Source: Pseudomonadota bacterium (GTDB taxonomy: Bacteria > Desulfobacterota > JADFVX01). From it: 5,705 nucleotides of DNA. A program made the position numbers and the translations under genes. The stretch is taken from contig JADFVM010000193.1 of the NCBI GenBank assembly GCA_015222555.1, positions 1-5,705 of the forward strand, given 5' to 3'. This document shows, one piece after another, positions 5,621 through 5,705 of this stretch (positions are counted from its first letter, which is position 1; each line of letters begins with the position of its first letter). Under the pieces are notes generated by a model. That model had not been told where the DNA came from and did not search any database. It saw nothing but the letters and a program-made list of their open reading frames with translations.

Positions 5621-5705
5621 TCATTGCGGGGTTCCAGACGCGTCTGTAATACTCAAGGTAAATGTAGACTTCCCTTCCATGGCGCCCATATCCATCATAC
5701 CCATC
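5621..5705 (-). pseudogene. Upstream fragment of the Met-rich YtkA-like gene, ending at an in-frame TGA; continues past right edge
   Basis: In the same frame as the 226-codon segment, 27 codons are open from the window edge to TGA 5621-5623. They read MGMMDMGAMEGK (another Met cluster), then STFTLSITDASGTPQ. This is what the first strands of a YtkA-like domain look like (F-x-L-x-I-x-D-x-x-G-x-P), and after the TGA the frame continues GLTVSLMPMMHM, the expected next strand. The stop thus falls inside one domain, indicating a nonsense mutation, a sequencing error, or recoding. The ATG at 5704 is probably internal, since a signal peptide is expected further upstream. Confidence 0.55.

Noticed and set aside
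5603..5623. TGA 5621-5623 as a selenocysteine codon
   Set aside because: The position is a variable loop in YtkA-like domains, not a redox site. The nearest hairpin downstream (TCCATG-AAC-CATGGA) is a short stem with a 3-base loop lacking the G/U features of a bacterial SECIS. Not excluded without homologues, but unsupported.

Overview
The window looks like a chromosomal segment of a Gram-negative, respiring bacterium. The evidence is an outer-membrane beta-barrel with a signal peptide, a lipobox lipoprotein and a c-type cytochrome. The LysC N-terminus and the envelope/cytochrome content resemble what I know from Desulfuromonas/Geobacter-type 'deltaproteobacteria' (Desulfobacterota), but that placement comes from memory of families and was not searched. 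I see no insertion sequence, tRNA, rRNA or CRISPR array.

Plus strand, 1-2004: a housekeeping pair. The C-terminal half of dihydrolipoamide dehydrogenase (Lpd, cut by the left edge) is followed after 3 bases by a complete aspartate kinase gene (lysC) with a GTG start. lysC carries a strong internal Shine-Dalgarno and an in-frame ATG exactly where alpha2beta2 aspartokinases start their separate regulatory beta subunit. A 148-base convergent intergenic region follows, containing one C/G-rich hairpin.

Minus strand, 5705-2153: a tightly packed cluster of exported proteins, read right to left. (1) A Met-rich protein with a YtkA/FixH-like domain, interrupted by an in-frame TGA and running off the right edge. 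(2) After 67 bases, with a 12-bp inverted repeat and a perfect TATAAT, an outer-membrane beta-barrel whose predicted mature N-terminus carries Ser-Cys-Cys-Gly-Gly-Gly. (3) Overlapping by 14 bases, a TlpA/peroxiredoxin-like thioredoxin-fold lipoprotein with WCPVC. (4) Overlapping by 4 bases (ATGA), a 90-residue monoheme cytochrome c with an unusual CX3CH heme motif. (5) After 27 bases, a NosL-like copper-chaperone domain fused through a His-rich linker to a CpxP/Spy/ZraP-type LTxxQ helical domain.

Taken together, the minus-strand genes suggest an envelope module for handling a soft metal, most plausibly copper, coupled to thiol/heme redox chemistry. Met-rich YtkA-like, NosL-like and LTxxQ proteins are all linked to copper or envelope metal stress in known families. 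The order, the NosL-LTxxQ fusion and the CX3CH cytochrome are not a combination I recognise as a described system. The function is inference, and the first gene may be broken by a nonsense codon.
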